From: Varanus komodoensis
Lineage: Eukaryota > Chordata > Lepidosauria > Squamata > Varanidae
Assembly: GCF_004798865.1 (NCBI RefSeq)
Contig: NW_025335528.1
Span: 7,011 to 71,010, forward strand
Reading direction: 5' to 3'
DNA length: 64,000 bases
Position 1 is the first letter of the stretch; the number at the start of each line of letters is the position of its first letter. The position numbers and the translations under genes are program-made. Below the pieces are notes generated by a model. That model was not told the origin of the DNA. It was given only the letters and a program-made list of their open reading frames with translations, and made no database searches. Positions 46,030 to 59,530 of the stretch are shown here, one piece after another.

Positions 46030-46400
46030 CCATTTCTAATTGGCCAATTACGACCCGGCTGTTCCAGCCTGCCCCTCTAAAAGGAGATTAAAGCACAGTT
46101 GTTCTCCGAATTCTGTATTCACATAAATTCTGAAAAGCATCGAAAATGAAATGGGCAGTATGCTGGGACCTCCAGCCTTCAGACGACCCTTGGGTCTGCG
46201 CTCCCACCCCCTCCAAAGGCCGGCAGGCGGGCTCCCCCCTCCCCCCGGCAATATTCCCCAAGCAGTATTGATGCTTTGATGATGGGCTCGTAGAAAACTG
46301 ATTACAAATTTATTCTTAGGCACCATATAAGTCTTGATATTTGCTATTAAGGACATCTGGCAGTGATTAGAACCATTCGCTGCCCGCGCCTCCGCTCCCG
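46030..46400. promoter_or_regulatory. Candidate conserved non-coding element
   Basis: Repeat-free block with the perfect palindrome TAATTGGCCAATTA (46037-46050; two CCAAT/ATTGG cores inside two TAAT cores) and, further right, an AT-rich stretch with GATTACAAATTTATTC and CATATAAGTC (CArG-like). Function inferred from absence of repeats and motif content only. Confidence 0.35.
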
Positions 46401-46599
46401 GCACGCGCACGCGCACGGGTGCTCCGTCTTGCAACGCCAGTCTTTGTGGACACCCTGACGTCAGATCAGACCGCGAGGAGCCATCCTGTGCAAGAGTTGG
46501 GTGTAATCACCGCGCCGGTTTCCAAACACCAGCTCGGTCCAGGCCACGAGCTGGAAGGCGGATGCAAGAGAAAACCTCCCTCCCTCCCTCCCCCCTTCT

Positions 46600-49500
46600 C
46601 CTTCTCGTCCATTTTAATTCAGCATTTTCTTCCTCCCCCCGCAAAATGTTTGTTTGCTGAGGTCTTGCAGGCTGTTAACTGGCTTATTTTTATTTTATGT
46701 CACTGTAAATCTTGTTCAAAACAGAAGTGGAGCAGGGGGAGAAAAATCAGACTTATGTGAAGGCACAGTAACGCATCTTCAAGATTTGAGTGCTTTTTAA
46801 TTCCAGTTTGTCTGCTTTCAGTAATGGTGGTGAAGCACTCTTCAAAAACTGAACAAATTTTTGCTCCAGAATCTATATTCATGCCAGCATTCTGTCCTGC
46901 ACTAAGCTAAATCAAAGCATAGGCTAACTGGCTGTAGCACTGGGAACTTGCCAGCATTCAGTGCTTACCTCCAAAACTGTTCTATTTAAGTTTTTACCTT
47001 ATTCTGAATCAAAAATGGCATCCAGAGCAGGTTACATGTCACTTTTAAAAATTTAGGCCCTGTCCTCGGATTTATAATCTCAAAGACATGGCACAAAAGG
47101 AAAAGAGTTGTGGAAGGAAGAGGGGGAGAAAACTTGAGCACCACTTTCCAGTGTTACAAAGAAAGACTGGCTGGGTGTTCCAAAGAGAAGGAGCGGAAAG
47201 TGGCTAGTCTTGCAGCAGAACTGATGGTGGCCCTGTATCCTTGTGTGTCCTTCCTCACTACAGTTTGCTTACATGGCTGCTGCCACTTGGCACTTGATGG
47301 AGGAAGGCTATTGCATGTGTGCATGCTTAGAACTGTATTTGCTTTCTCCCATACATTATCATCTGCTTTCCCTTCTCTGCATTTTCTGCTCATGCATTCA
47401 AAGGAGAGAGAGAGAAGGCTGGTCCACACTTGCTACTCAGCTCCCATTGCCCAAAGATGGGAGAGGGGACCTTCAAGAACTTCTAGATCCGGTACATAAA
47501 AGCTCTTGAACTCAGTCCATGGGACAAATCCTGCCTGCCTGGTGATCCCAGTCATGCTTGCCTCACCGAAGGCTTAGTTTCTGGCAGTTAAGAGCACGCG
47601 GCTACAGTATTTTATTTATTTTTATTTATTTATTTAGAAAATTTCTAGGCCGCCCCATTTGCCGAAGCCTGGGGCGGTTTACAAATAAATAAATGAAAAT
47701 ACATAAATAACAATATAAAATACATGTAACCATATAAAATAAGTCACCCTGGCCAAAAAACTTAAAATAAAAATAACATAAACAATTAAAATGATGCTTG
47801 AATAAAAAGGTCTTCGCCTGGCACCGAAAAACAAATAACGACGCCCGCCAGGCGGACCTCTGTGGGGAGCGCATTCCATAGATTGGGCGCCACCGCAGAG
47901 AAAGCCCTCCTCTGAGTACCTATCCTCCTAATTTCCTTCATGGAAGGTTCCGAAGAAGGGCCTCTCTCGCTTGCTGATCTCAGGGGGCGGTAGCAATATG
48001 CTGACATTTGGAATATTTTCCTCTTCTGCCTTGTTGTAGGTAACCTAGTTTTTGGAGTGATGGTGGTGTATCTGTCATGTATATGAGTTCAGCATTTTGA
48101 AGACAGAGTAGCTTTCCACTACAGCCTGCTAACAAAGCCCATAGTGATATCGATCCAGTCCTGGCCCTAGCACCTGTGAAAATTAAAGGGAACCTCTGGG
48201 CATGTACCAAGTTCATTTCCTCCTCATAGACTTAAAAGTAGCCCAAGGAGATGTCCTCCCTCTCCCAATCTGAGATTAAGGCACAAACCATTTTAGGCAA
48301 GGATTCTGCCCCTGAAACTCACTGTTTGTTCATTTTTTAAAAAATGTTAAATCCTAGGGCTGTGTGAGTGAAAATTATGTCTTTTTACTATCTTCTCTTC
48401 CAAATACCTGATGTACAAGAGCAAGATGGAAAAGTCCCACAGATTTACAAATAAGCACAAAACAGATCTGTGGGAACTGTGATCTAGAAATAGAGAGCTT
48501 CTTTTCTGCCCACACAAGAACACCATCCTTCTCCGGGCCCTTTTCCCTTTGTTAGCTACATGCGCACACTCAGTTCAGCTGAAGTAGCTGCTGCTGCTTA
48601 ACGGTTTCAACAATCCAGTGATAGGCTCTGGGTCTTCCGCCTTCAGTTCTCCACAAGCAAGACTTCTGCTCCAAACGATACTCCAGACTTAATAGGAATC
48701 CATCAAAAAATCTTGATGGTCATACGCAAACATTGAATAGCCATCCAGCTACTACGAAGGAGGAAAGAAGATGGTGTCTCCTTTCATATTCCTCTTAAGC
48801 TGTATAAAGAATGGATACTTTCCTTTCCAAGTAGAACTTTATTAGACTATTCTGTTTTCCATGACTGGGAGAATATTCCAGAGAAACCTATTCATGGAGA
48901 TGGATGAATAAGGGACATTTCTGGACATTGTTCTGTGAATTTAAAAATACCTAAAATATAGATAACAAAAATACATACATACACCCCATTTCTTTTTATC
49001 ATCCTGAGAATGGTCCTTAGGCTGCAGTCCTTGAACCACATTCAGTTATATTTAACCAAACAAATCCAGTTTTTGCAGATGTTTTTTAAAACTCTTCACC
49101 ACCAATTTGAGATTTCTGAGTTATGCCAAGCCAGATCCTATGGAAAAAGCAGGAGGACTTGCTTAAATGTCAGAGAAGGTAGAGGTATTTGCTTGCACCT
49201 GTTCCTGAAGCTGAACAGATTGTGTTTGACACAGAACTACTTTCTGCTTTGTGGAATGCTACCAGTATTACATTGCTTTTCAGGTACATGTTTTGCTCCC
49301 ACAGCATTCTTGTCAGGAAACTACCCCATGAAACATGGTTTTATCACTTTTCTCCTTGCTGAGGCACTATGCTTCCAATATTTTACAGATGAACCAGGAA
49401 AACAGATGCAGCTTCTCTAATCATGCTATCTTTAAAGTGTGGGAAATAGTATATTTTGATTTTCCACCTGTGTGGGATTCTCTTTTTTTCTGGAAAGGCC

Positions 49501-49680
49501 ACTTTGATTTGAAGAAGAGACAATGGCCAGCTATTGAAATTAGTATTCATACAACATAATTTCCAGAAAGACTTCGGTTGTCTTTACCTTCCTTTCTGTT
49601 GCTAGGCCTATCTGTAGAATGCAAATATCAAAGTCTCTTCCACAGGGCCCTGCTATGAGCGTGAGTGAGCTATCCACATC
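46600..49680. other. Intergenic DNA around the L2/CR1 LINE
   Basis: AT-rich; apart from the LINE at 47.6-48.0 kb, nothing recognised. Open frames up to 136 codons show no domain. Confidence 0.5.
47608..47998 (-). mobile_element. L2/CR1-type LINE, C-terminus and 3' UTR
   Basis: Minus-strand translation of 47786-48007 contains RRAFSAVAPNLWNALPTEVR and LAGVVICFSVPGEDLFIQASF, the end of an L2/CR1-clade reverse-transcriptase ORF. The 3' UTR and the tail TAAATAAATAAATAAA-type repeat (47608-47640 as TTTATTTA) follow. Extent fits a typical 5'-truncated copy. It is relatively young, since the frame is still open. Confidence 0.85.
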
Positions 49681-49790
49681 AGCGGTAGGCAACCTCATGC
49701 CAGTCAGCTGTTTGGGCTAAACATCCAATCAGCCCCAGTCAAAACAGCCAATCATCGGGGATGATGGCAGTTTGAGTCAAAATATCTGAG
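49681..49790. mobile_element. MITE family A
   Basis: GGTAGGCAACCTCATGCCAG at the left, CATCCAATCAGCCCCAGTCA in the centre, GATGATGGCAGTTTGAGTCA at the right. Confidence 0.65.
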
Positions 49791-50199
49791 TTACTGACTC
49801 CTTGTATCTGTAGTATAGTGTGACATGATTGTACCTAGATGAATTATACATTATAAATCACTTTTCCAATCTATAGCTCTTCATCTCTGCACCAGTTATA
49901 TCTAAAATGAGAGGTGCCTACAAGCCATACTATTCTTTGGAAACAGGCTTAACCCTTCTCACACTAAATCCAGATGTGTAAAAGTGGGCTGCAATTACTC
50001 AAGGCAAGGAGCAAACTCATTTGGTACATGCTGGGCTTGTGAGCTTTCTTCCAAGACCAGACCTCAGCTGTACTACTAAAAAAGACTTCTGGGCTGAGCT
50101 GTCACTAAAATCTCTTGTAGCCATGATTCTCCTCCATTCTGGGGCATATTAAGACTCATTATGAAATAGAAACCCAGTACTAAGACTTGGGGTTTGGAA

Positions 50200-50325
50200 C
50201 CATTTATTTGACTTGGACTCTGCTTTCCACCAAGAAAATTGTTTTCAAGGTGGCTAACAATCATAGGAACAGTGAAAGAGAAAGATAACTTGGTTAAAGC
50301 AATAATAAAAGAAGGCATTAAAAGC
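50200..50325 (-). mobile_element. LINE/CR1-like 3' end, inverted
   Basis: The minus strand reads TTAGCCACCTTGAAAACAAT, then TGGTGGAAAGCAGAGTCCAAGTCAAATA, matching the ACCxxxGAG...GGCGGxATAxAAATaAA form of LINE tails. Weakly preserved. Confidence 0.5.
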
Positions 50326-50697
50326 ACACTTTGAACAGTGCAACAACCGAGGAACTGTTCACCTGTTAAGAGAAAAAAAAGTTATTTTGTAAGACTGTGT
50401 AACAAGCAGCCTGTTATCCTAAACGTTGGGAAAGGAAAAAGAGGGAAAGATTTTATAATACTGGAGGAAGATGGAGGAGCCAGGACAGGGTTATGATTGG
50501 CCCTAATTAGGAATGGCTTTCTTTGTCCTTGCCAATCATACAACCACATTTCCTTGTAACCAGAGGAAACTCCAGTTTCTCACTAAGCAGGAATTAGATT
50601 CTGGTATAACTATTATCTTCAAGGGAAACAAGAAGTGTTCTGGCTTGACATAAAAGTATACATTAGTATTGAATCCAGGGAGAAAATATGTGCCAGT

Positions 50698-50788
50698 ACA
50701 GCCTTCCCAACATGCCCCAGATGTGTTGTACTACAACTTCCAGCATCCCCGCCCAGATGCTGGAAGGCAACAGGTTGAAAGGCTATGC
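50698..50788. mobile_element. MITE family A
   Basis: GCCTTCCCAACATGCCCCAG then TGTTGTACTACAACTTCCAG; the right arm (AGATGCTGGAAGGCAACAGG) is shortened. A further partial copy lies near 51670-51765. Confidence 0.7.
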
Positions 50789-53750
50789 TCCTACTATAGT
50801 TGCAGAAAGGGGAAGAGAACTCTAACACTAAAAATACTTATGCAGACATAAATCCCGATTGATGACAATGAAGTGATGAACTTCTAAATAAACCTGATTA
50901 AAATGGCAATTGTTTATATGAAACTCAGATATAGGATATGGAACTTGTCAGTGTGTTACAACATCCTAAACATGTGTGCATAAAAGTAAAGCCACACTGG
51001 AAACAAAGGGGTTTAGGACTGAGTATAAGCCTTGTTTTAAGCAGCTGGGCAAATAATACAGTGATCATAATGAAGAGCTGTCTACCAAGGTGATACTTTG
51101 AGGATGTGCGATGGAAAGGGTTATTTTCCTCAAGTTAACCAGACAGTTTGTTCTTGGAGGAATCCAGCATCTGACTCAAGAACTGCAGAAAGACTACTGG
51201 AGAACTGCTGGCAGTCATAAATGCCCTTCCTTCTCTGCCTACAATCCGAACGGAAGGCTCTTCTGGCCTGACCCTATGCACATTTAGTGACATTGTGCTC
51301 AAGTAAGCATGAAAAGGATTGCATGGCTTGTGCAACAGAGTGCTAAGCATTTTTCTCAAAAGTTTGGCTCAAAGGATGAAAAATCCATAGGTGAACAATC
51401 CATAATTAATGCAACAACAAACTATGGGTTCTCTTCAGTTGCTTCATTCATTTGACACAATAACCTATTTGAATGACAACCCATACTCAATCTATATTCA
51501 GCCTCCAAGCATGGATCATCAGAAATGGAACTTACTCCTCCCTAACTGAGATAGGGGTAAAAGTTGTCTTAATAGACCACTTATGGAGGGAGAGAGATAG
51601 CAAGGAAGCAAGCAAGAAAGAAACCAAAACACCTAGAAGGTCCATAGCCCTGTCCAGTCAGATGGACAAGGTGTCTTCCAGATATGTTGAACTGGAACTC
51701 CTATTATTCTCAGTTATTATATGGAGGAAGTTACAGCTGGACACTTATGGAGGGCACTAGCTTGAGAGAAATGCAGATTTGTGGAGCAAAAGCATTGGAA
51801 ACACATCATCTTACAGTATTTCATCCTCTTCTGCCTAGGAAACTGATTCTACAGCAGTTATTTTCTCCCTACAGAATTGGATCTTCCTGTACAGTTATGC
51901 TGCAACCAAAGCCCACATCTTGCAAATGGAGCCAAAAAAGTTCCTCATGTCCTCCATCTATTAAAGAAACAAATGGCTGTCGGAAAAAGAGCATGGTGCT
52001 CTAAGACCTCTTCTATCTACCTTAAACCAGCTGGAGCCCAGTCTAGTTTAACAGAGGAACTGCATGGAAAATTGAAACAACCTTTTCCCTTTTCTCCATC
52101 ATGAAATGAAGTTTTGCATGACACAGATCCAAAGGATAGGACACTCTGCATTAAACAAAAGACAGACAGTAGAATGAAAACTTTGATTTCTAGAGGCAAG
52201 CCCCACCTAAGATCAGTGATCTGCATTAGGTAAAATCCAACATAAGTCTTACATAGAGCAGGCTTACTGGAATGAATAGAAATTAAGTAGGATTTTACCA
52301 CTGATCTTTAAAAAAGCCATGGATGAGTGAACCCATCTCCCTTTCCTAACTAGTCTTATTTCTATGCCAAATCCAAGGGAATGAATTGAATCTGAGCCAG
52401 GGAGGTCTTGATGATATGCTTTACCTTAGAGGTTAGATGGTTGTCACCTGGGATGAGAAGTAGGACTAGTTCACAAATGTCATCAGATGAGGTATAGAGG
52501 AATGGACAGCTGATGAAATACCACAGAGAAGAATTTCTTATACCTTCACACACACATGTGGGAGTTAACAAGTAAAGAGAAAAGATGCATCTACTTTTCA
52601 ACAAAATATGTTCCAAAGGTCTCGATTTTAAAATCTCAGAGCGTCAGCTGTAGGTTCAGTTTAGTTAGTTTGCTGGACATAAAGCTTATATCTGCCTCCC
52701 TCCTAATTATTCTAATTTTGAGTGCAACTACATGATCAGATAGTGCATGTGTAGGGATAGAGGAGATTAAACTATTTCTGACCTTAAGTGGGTCTCTAAC
52801 ACTTGTAGCTGGAACAACATTTATACTTGAAAGTAAAAGGAGGTGATAGATTTGGCAATAAGATGTGCCTTTATTTAAAAAAAATACTTTTGCAAATTAA
52901 AAAAAATTCTAGAGCACCAGATAGAATGGATTTAGGCCACTTGCACTCTGAAATGCTGCTGTTCTCTCTGCCTGCTCAGGCTTTTATCATACCTTTCTAC
53001 TGCATGAGAAAAGCTACACTAAGACCCCCAGCTTTTGAAGGCATTGGGGCAGGCTTAAGCTGCAGTGAGCGGCTGGTGGAGACTTTTTCCATGCATCCTG
53101 ATCAGTTTTAAAAGACTAGCACAGCAGGTGAGACGCTCTATCCCAGTTCACTTCCTGCTGTGTTAAGTTTTCAGAAGGCATCGCCCAGGTGGTGGTTGAC
53201 TACAAATGTATAGTCGTTTGTTTAAACATGGGAGAATTCCCATATTTTATTCCCCACCCCACCCTTTTGCAACAAGAAAGGCCTTTCTGCCTCATTTTGC
53301 TTCTACCCATCTCAGCTGCCGGTATACTTTACTTCTTGCTGAGAAATAGAAGTCTGGGTCCCCTTTATGGGAGAACAATGGCTGGGATACCACACCCTGC
53401 CCCCTACCCCCAAAAAAGACAAAGGGATGTGCCAAGTCTAGGATGACATGGAGCTGGAAACGCCCCTCCTAATTTTAGGCAGGATGGCGTTGGCACTCGT
53501 GGGAGCAGCTGTAACGCGATTGTGGGAGACATTCCCTGGGCGCCCAGCACCTTTAATGATGCCCCAGCTGAGATATATAACATGGAATCTTATCCCAGAA
53601 AGGAGTAAAGGGCTTGAGGAATGCAGGACAGCATCCTGGAATTTAGTTTGCGCATGTGGCAGCCCAATCCTATGTGGCTGTAAGCCCCAGTCAGCCCTAG
53701 GATACAACCCTAAACTCACTAGTTAATGGGACCTGATTCTAAGATTTCTG
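50789..53750. other. Intergenic DNA
   Basis: AT-rich, with a partial MITE A at about 51670-51765. No gene or strong motif cluster seen. Confidence 0.5.
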
Positions 53751-53756
53751 CAAGTA

Positions 53757-53955
53757 ATTGTGGCATAGTAATTAGAGTGCTGGACTGAAATTTGGAAATC
53801 CAGGTTCAAATTCCTACTCGACTATGAAGCTCAGAGTGACTGGGCCAGTCACTGGTTCTCAGCCCAGGCTGCCTCACAGGGTTGTTATGAGAACGCAATG
53901 GAGAGGGGAATAAGCCAACTTGGGTTCCTTGAAAAATTAAACTAGGATGTAAATG
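53757..53955 (+). mobile_element. Sauria SINE, near full length
   Basis: Begins ATTGTGGCATAGTAATTAGA (A box region), B box GGTTCAAATTC, then GGGCCAGTCACTGGTTCTCA and CTCACAGGGTTGTTATGAGA, and ends in a decayed tail with GATGTAAAT. Confidence 0.88.
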
Positions 53956-54159
53956 CAGTTACAATGATATATGCCTATGATGGTGCTCTCTATAAGGTTT
54001 TGGAGGGAATAAGCACATTGAACTCAATGTGAATTCCTAGTAGGCATGCAGAGGGTTAACTGTTGGAACTGAGGACTTCAGGACTGTGTTACTCTAACTT
54101 AATTCCATTCTGTTCAATGGGCTTACTCAGAGTAGGACTAACATAGGGTACAATCCTTA

Positions 54160-55560
54160 GACAGTCAGACAGAGAGGAGCACGTCTCCACACCGCACAGA
54201 GCCGAGCTATGGGCTCCGCGGCCACCCCTTTGGACGTCTGCGGATTGGCCAAACTCCCGCAGGAGAAAGCTATCCATGGCTGCTAGATCTGAAGGCTCTG
54301 TGCTGCCTCTGGTTTCAGAGACCGACGCCTGCACAGACCAGCATAGTCCTGCCAGTGGTTTCCTGTGAGCAGCTGCTTGGCCACCCTGTGAACAGAACAC
54401 TGGACTGAGAAGGGCTCTTTCTCTGCCCAAGTTGGGTCGTCTTGTGTGTGTATGCGCAGAACGCCCCCCCGCCCCGCATCAGAAGAGCGCCCCCTACAGG
54501 AGCATGTGTCCAGGACAGTCAGTTTGGGCATTTCTTTTTCTACAACCTAACCAGTGTTTCAGAGGACAGGCATGCAGAGTGCGGGCCGGTGGGGGGGGGG
54601 GGGGCGCTGCCTCCCTCACGCACCCCAAACCTGGTTTTTATGGAGCCAAGCGCAGCAATTGCTTTCAGCTGTAACGGTCTCTCAAATTATCCATCAGAGC
54701 CTTTCCGAGGATGCCGGCCCGAAGCTGATGGCCTTTTGTGGTCCTGAGAGATGCCTGCCGGCGGCGACACCTCGCACGGAGGGGCTCCCGTCTTCATTCC
54801 GCCCCCGAAGTCAGCAAATCGAGCCCCGGAATCCTTGCGCAGCCTCCTCCCCTCCCGGGGAGGGGGCGGCTGGTCTGAAGACGGACCGATCTGGCTGCGT
54901 GTGCGCGCAAGCGAGTCCCGTGGAGGCGGCTGTCAGCGGTGACAGATCCCAGACCCGGGCGCTACCGTAGGGCAGATTGAGTTTCCCATGCGAAACCTCG
55001 CGTCCTTCCGCCCTCCTTTCTCCAGCGTCGTCTCTCCCGCCCCCCAAAAAAGAAGCCTTCCCCAGATCCTGCGACCCCCACTTCGCCAGCTCCAGCGGGA
55101 AAATTGAGGGCTGCTTGCGCTCGGGTGAGAAGAGTCGCCCTCGCCCCCGTCTCTCTGCGCTTTCTTTCGTGCCCAGCTTTTTTCCGCTCGGAGATCGCCG
55201 CCGGAAAAACGCACCAGGAGAACTCAGGTAACCGACCCCCGGGCGGGCGCCGGGCGCTTTAGCCGAGCGGGTGGCGCCTCTTGGGGCTCGTTTGCGCAAG
55301 GCCGTCCAGCTTCGAAGAGGCCTGTCCCACCGTCCTGGAGTCCCACGGAAGGTCTCCCCGCTCCGCTGCTGGAAAGACTCGGCTGCCTTCCTTGGCGGAG
55401 AGCAACGCGGGTCCCTGCGGCAGAGACTCCTCCGTAGTCTCTTGCAGTGCTGCGGGCGCGTTTCCCGTGTTTGGTCGGTGGGTGGAAGGGAAGGAGGCGC
55501 TGATCCGAAACTCTTTCGGTCGTCCCACGGAAGGCAGAAGACCGAACTCAGGTTAGCTCA
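54160..55560. promoter_or_regulatory. CpG island, 54.2-55.6 kb
   Basis: Long CpG-dense block with overlapping open frames on both strands but no recognisable protein. A donor-like CAG|GTAACC occurs at 55225-55233. It looks like a promoter island of an unidentified (possibly non-coding) transcript, or a polycomb-type island of the HAND2 domain. Confidence 0.5.
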
Positions 55561-57099
55561 ACCCTCCTCCCAACCTGGAACTTGGGCATCCACATTTAAG
55601 GGGGGGGGGGATCCAAATCATTGGGAGTTTTCTGTGCTTCTGCAAGGAGTCCAGAAGCCAAGTGTTTCTATTTCACCCTAGAAAGCATTGTACAGGAGGA
55701 TCCCCCAACCAAAGAAAAAGAACCCGTTGATTCAAATCATGATGTTGTTCACTCCTCCGTTTACTAACTCTCAGTGACTTCAGCGAGCCTTACTCCGAAG
55801 TAAGTGCACCGAAGAAAGAACGCAACCTTAGTCAGCCCACTATAGTCCCTCCTCCGCCACAATTAACAACGCCCCGCAGCTTCAGTTCGAACTAGCCAGC
55901 GCTCATCGAGTCTACGTTTTCTGGATCGGTTTATAAATTTATATCCATTCATTCGTAACTAGGGTTGCTAAACTCACATGACTCAAAGACTGAATGAAAT
56001 GCAGATAGTGAGGAAAACCAAGCTTCTGTGGTGGGAGAGTCCAGGGTGTGGCTTCTTACTCGGAAGTAAAACAGTTTTAAATCAGTCAGTCTTTCAAGCC
56101 AGTTTCGTATTGGAGGCTTCTCCAATACTCAAGTTCCCTGGTTCAGGATCAGAGTTAGGGAGTATGTGCCTTTGTGAATACTGCGACTGACATATACAGA
56201 TCATAAGGAGATGTTTCCAAGAAAGAGCGCTAGATGATCCCACCTTTGCCGGCCGCTTCCTCAAACTCACCTTGGGAAAATAACTGGCTGCGTATCAGTC
56301 CCTCTGCGGGGCAAATGTGTAATTTTGCCGGACGAGTCAGATGGCTCAGAGCAAGGGGCCTTGTACTGTGGACTTCGCCGCAGCCTGAGTGCCTCAACTA
56401 ACAGGATTCTGACCTACTGGCTTGCACCCAGTGTTATTCTAGCACCCCGAGCCTAGCTCAAGCCCGAGTCATTGCAAGAGGTCTACTCTAAGTAGGCGTA
56501 ACAACAGATGCAACCCTCTGCCCTGGAGAAATGTTATCTTAGGCTCCCCACTGGATGCTCGACCCTCAGCACATTTGCAGATCAAATTTAGACAACTGGC
56601 ACTCTGATCCTAAGAACAATATAAAAATAAGTAGATAAAGCACCTCCGACCAGGATGAAAAAGGCCTTTGGGGTGCTGTCCAGCCCCTCCACGAACATCA
56701 GTGGAGGTTTTGCCACTGAGTTCAAGTAAGTGGAAGTTCTTTGCTGCTGTTTATTTCTTTTTAACTTTTACGCCCCTGTAATCAAAACAATTTATCCCTG
56801 AGAAGATCTCGTGGGCCTTCGTTGGGACTTACTCGTTGTCCGTCTACCTTAGGATTGCAGACTTACCGCAAACTCATAAGCACCGTGTCCAGCGCGTGTG
56901 CTTCGGTTCCCAGCATTATTTGTGGATTTATTGGTTTTGTTTTTCCCGACGTCTTCGGCAGACGTTAGACGACAACCGGACCCCGTTCCTTAGGGAGTTC
57001 CAGGGACACATCCATGCACAGCACAGAGCGGCAGCTATCCTCCCGCAAGCAAAGGGTGCCCACTTTTCTCCCACTGCTGCAGCTTCACGTGCATCCTAG

Positions 57100-57620
57100 T
57101 CTCGTTTTCTCCCCTGCTCCCCTGCTGGCTTCTCTCGCTCTTGCTCTTGCTCTCGCCTGCCGCTTCTCTCCTTGCCGCCGGGAAAACTCCCGCGCGGCAC
57201 ACGGAGGACACCGGCTCCTAGCCACGCCGGGCAGCTCGGCTGAGCGCGCCCCGCTCTCTCCCGCCGCCACCGGGCGCGTCTGCCCGGCCCCCGCCTTCGA
57301 GGCGCCGGGGCGCCGGCCGCGGCCGAGGGACAAGGCGCGGCAGGATGCGCGCCTGCCGCAGGACACGTGCGAGCTTGGCGAGATCTCACGGGGCGCACGG
57401 GCGCCTGGGTCTCCCCTGCGGAGGCGAGAGGCCCCCGAAGGCGAGCGGGCCGCCCGCGGCTTGCTGCGAACAAAGGGAGGCCCGCGGCGCTCCCGCTCGT
57501 GGCTGCAGCGCCTTGCCAAAATCTGGACGGGGCTCGACTCCAGCTTTAGTCGTCATCAGAGCAGCCGTACGGAAATCGGCGGAATGTTAAATGCGCCCCT
57601 GCTAAGCGCACGACGAAATT
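57100..57620. promoter_or_regulatory. CpG island, 57.1-57.6 kb
   Basis: Very GC- and CpG-rich; open on both strands for 140-200 codons, with Arg/Ala/Pro-rich translations and no domain, which argues for composition rather than coding. Confidence 0.5.
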
Positions 57621-58879
57621 CGGCATGAGCCCAGTGGATTGTACCCGATGTTAGGCTAACTTAAGTCCTATTCGTTTCAATGGCTCTGCTCTAAGGAGGG
57701 CTAACACTGGATGCAACTTCTGGACTTCAGAGGTGATCCCTTGGCGCTGTTTACTTGTTTGATGTACTGCGTATTTACTGCCGAAACCGCAAACCGGTTC
57801 AGGGGAGCTGCCGCATGGAGGGGACTCGTGTCTTTAGTGGAACTTCAGTCGGCTCAGATCCAAGTCCTTCTGCTTAATGAGGTTGCGGTCGGAGATCTAT
57901 AGGATGGAATCAATAGGAAAGCGGCTGCGGACGAGCCCAGACCGTGCGGTGGCGCAGCGATCCGCAACTCGAAAAAAACCGACAGCCCGTGTGCTTGCAG
58001 GCCCGGAGACTTCAGCCCCATCCACGCTGACCTAGAAGTGCACACCAGACTTGACAGCGGGGCTTGCTTATTCTGAGTAAGCCTGGGTAGCGTTAGACTG
58101 GGTTGCTGCCGGATGCAAAGCACTGCGTGTTTACTTGGAAGCGAGTCCCATTGTGATGAATGGTGCTTGTTACTCAAGACATTTCCGACCTATTTATGAA
58201 TTCCCTCCAAAACATCCTTGCAAACTCAAGGCTGTGGCTCCCATTATGGAATCTTGTATTTGGTGATGAGGACCGTCAAATTTCTTTTTTCCCCTTTTGC
58301 CAGGCTTCTTTTGCCTTTCCCTTTCCCTAGCATTGTCTTCTTCAATGAGAATGGAGCTTACTCCTGAACAAGACTGTGTAGGTTTTCAGCTTTTCCTGGT
58401 GCCCTGGAATGGGGCTCAAGGTACAAGCCACTTACTGCAATAAAGCTAAATGAAGCATCGCACCTTTTCAGCATATTCCGAGTCACAAGTCTGGCTGCAA
58501 TCCTATACCTGCTTAGGTAGGAATAAACCCTTCGTCGTAACGGGACTTTTAAACGGACACGCATAGGAGAGCCCTGGGTGAAAAGCAGTTTCAGTTTCAA
58601 ACAGGGACACTCGGCATAAGACGGTGAGGAGGGGGCTGCTCGAGAGCAAGTGCTGCTGGCTGGCCAGTGGATCAGCCTGGCATGGATGAACACACACTTC
58701 TGCATATTCAGAAGCAATAAAGGACTTGCATGCAGACAATGCTGGATGCAACACACAATTCAACAATCCACAGTTCTCTCCCGCCCCCTCCCACCAGTGG
58801 TGGGACCCTGGGCTGGGAGCTCTGTAAGGCTTCTCTCTTCCTGCTGAGAATTTGTTGTGACAGTCCTCCCCTAACTCCC

Positions 58880-59530
58880 GAATCCTGGAAAGTTTTTTCC
58901 CAGGCAAGCCCGAGCCACACCTTCCGGCTCGATCCTCCGCTCGCTGCTTCCTCGGGATCAAGGGCTGCATCTATCTAGGGGGATTTGCATCCGAGCGAGT
59001 GTGCTGTCGCCCCCTCGTTCTCGCCCGAGGCCAGATCCCGGCAGCTTGTAAAGAGAAGGCAGGGAAACAAGCCCTTAAGAGCCTAATAGGCAGGAGCACG
59101 AACACACACCGAGAGAGAAGGCTGCCAGGGCATCGGCATGGAGGGGGCGGGGGTCGGCTTCGCCCTGCCGATGAATGGAGGGGCTTTCCTTTGACCACCG
59201 CCTTTGACTTGCTTCCTCCTCTTCTTCGTTAAGCGCTGCTTTTAATGGTGACCCTGGGCTGGTCCACAAAGTCTCCTGTTGGGAGTAGTTAGCGGTGGCT
59301 GCATTAGCCGGGGAGGACCTCCCAAGTGGCCACGGCCGGCGTGTCAGCGAGAAAGGCGACTCTGCTCATCGTCCAGTCTCGCTCTCATCAAAGTCCCGGG
59401 AACTCGGGAGTCTCCTGGGCTTCTTGGCGGCGGCGGGAAGAACAGTAAACAATTTCGACCCCCACCCCATTACATTTCGCCCCCCCCTTCTCTCTGTCCT
59501 ACACGCGCGCGAACATCGCCGTGACTCGGT
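58880..59530. promoter_or_regulatory. CpG-rich block, 58.9-59.5 kb
   Basis: CpG-dense and repeat-free; continues into a CT/AT-mixed stretch (59530-59720) with a TCF/LEF-like CTTTGATG at 59666-59673. No coding exon recognised. Confidence 0.4.

Noticed and set aside
57014-57628. 204-codon open frame in a CpG island
   Set aside because: The opposite strand is also open for over 100 codons and the protein is Arg/Ala/Pro-rich with no motif. Long frames are expected in such CpG-rich DNA.
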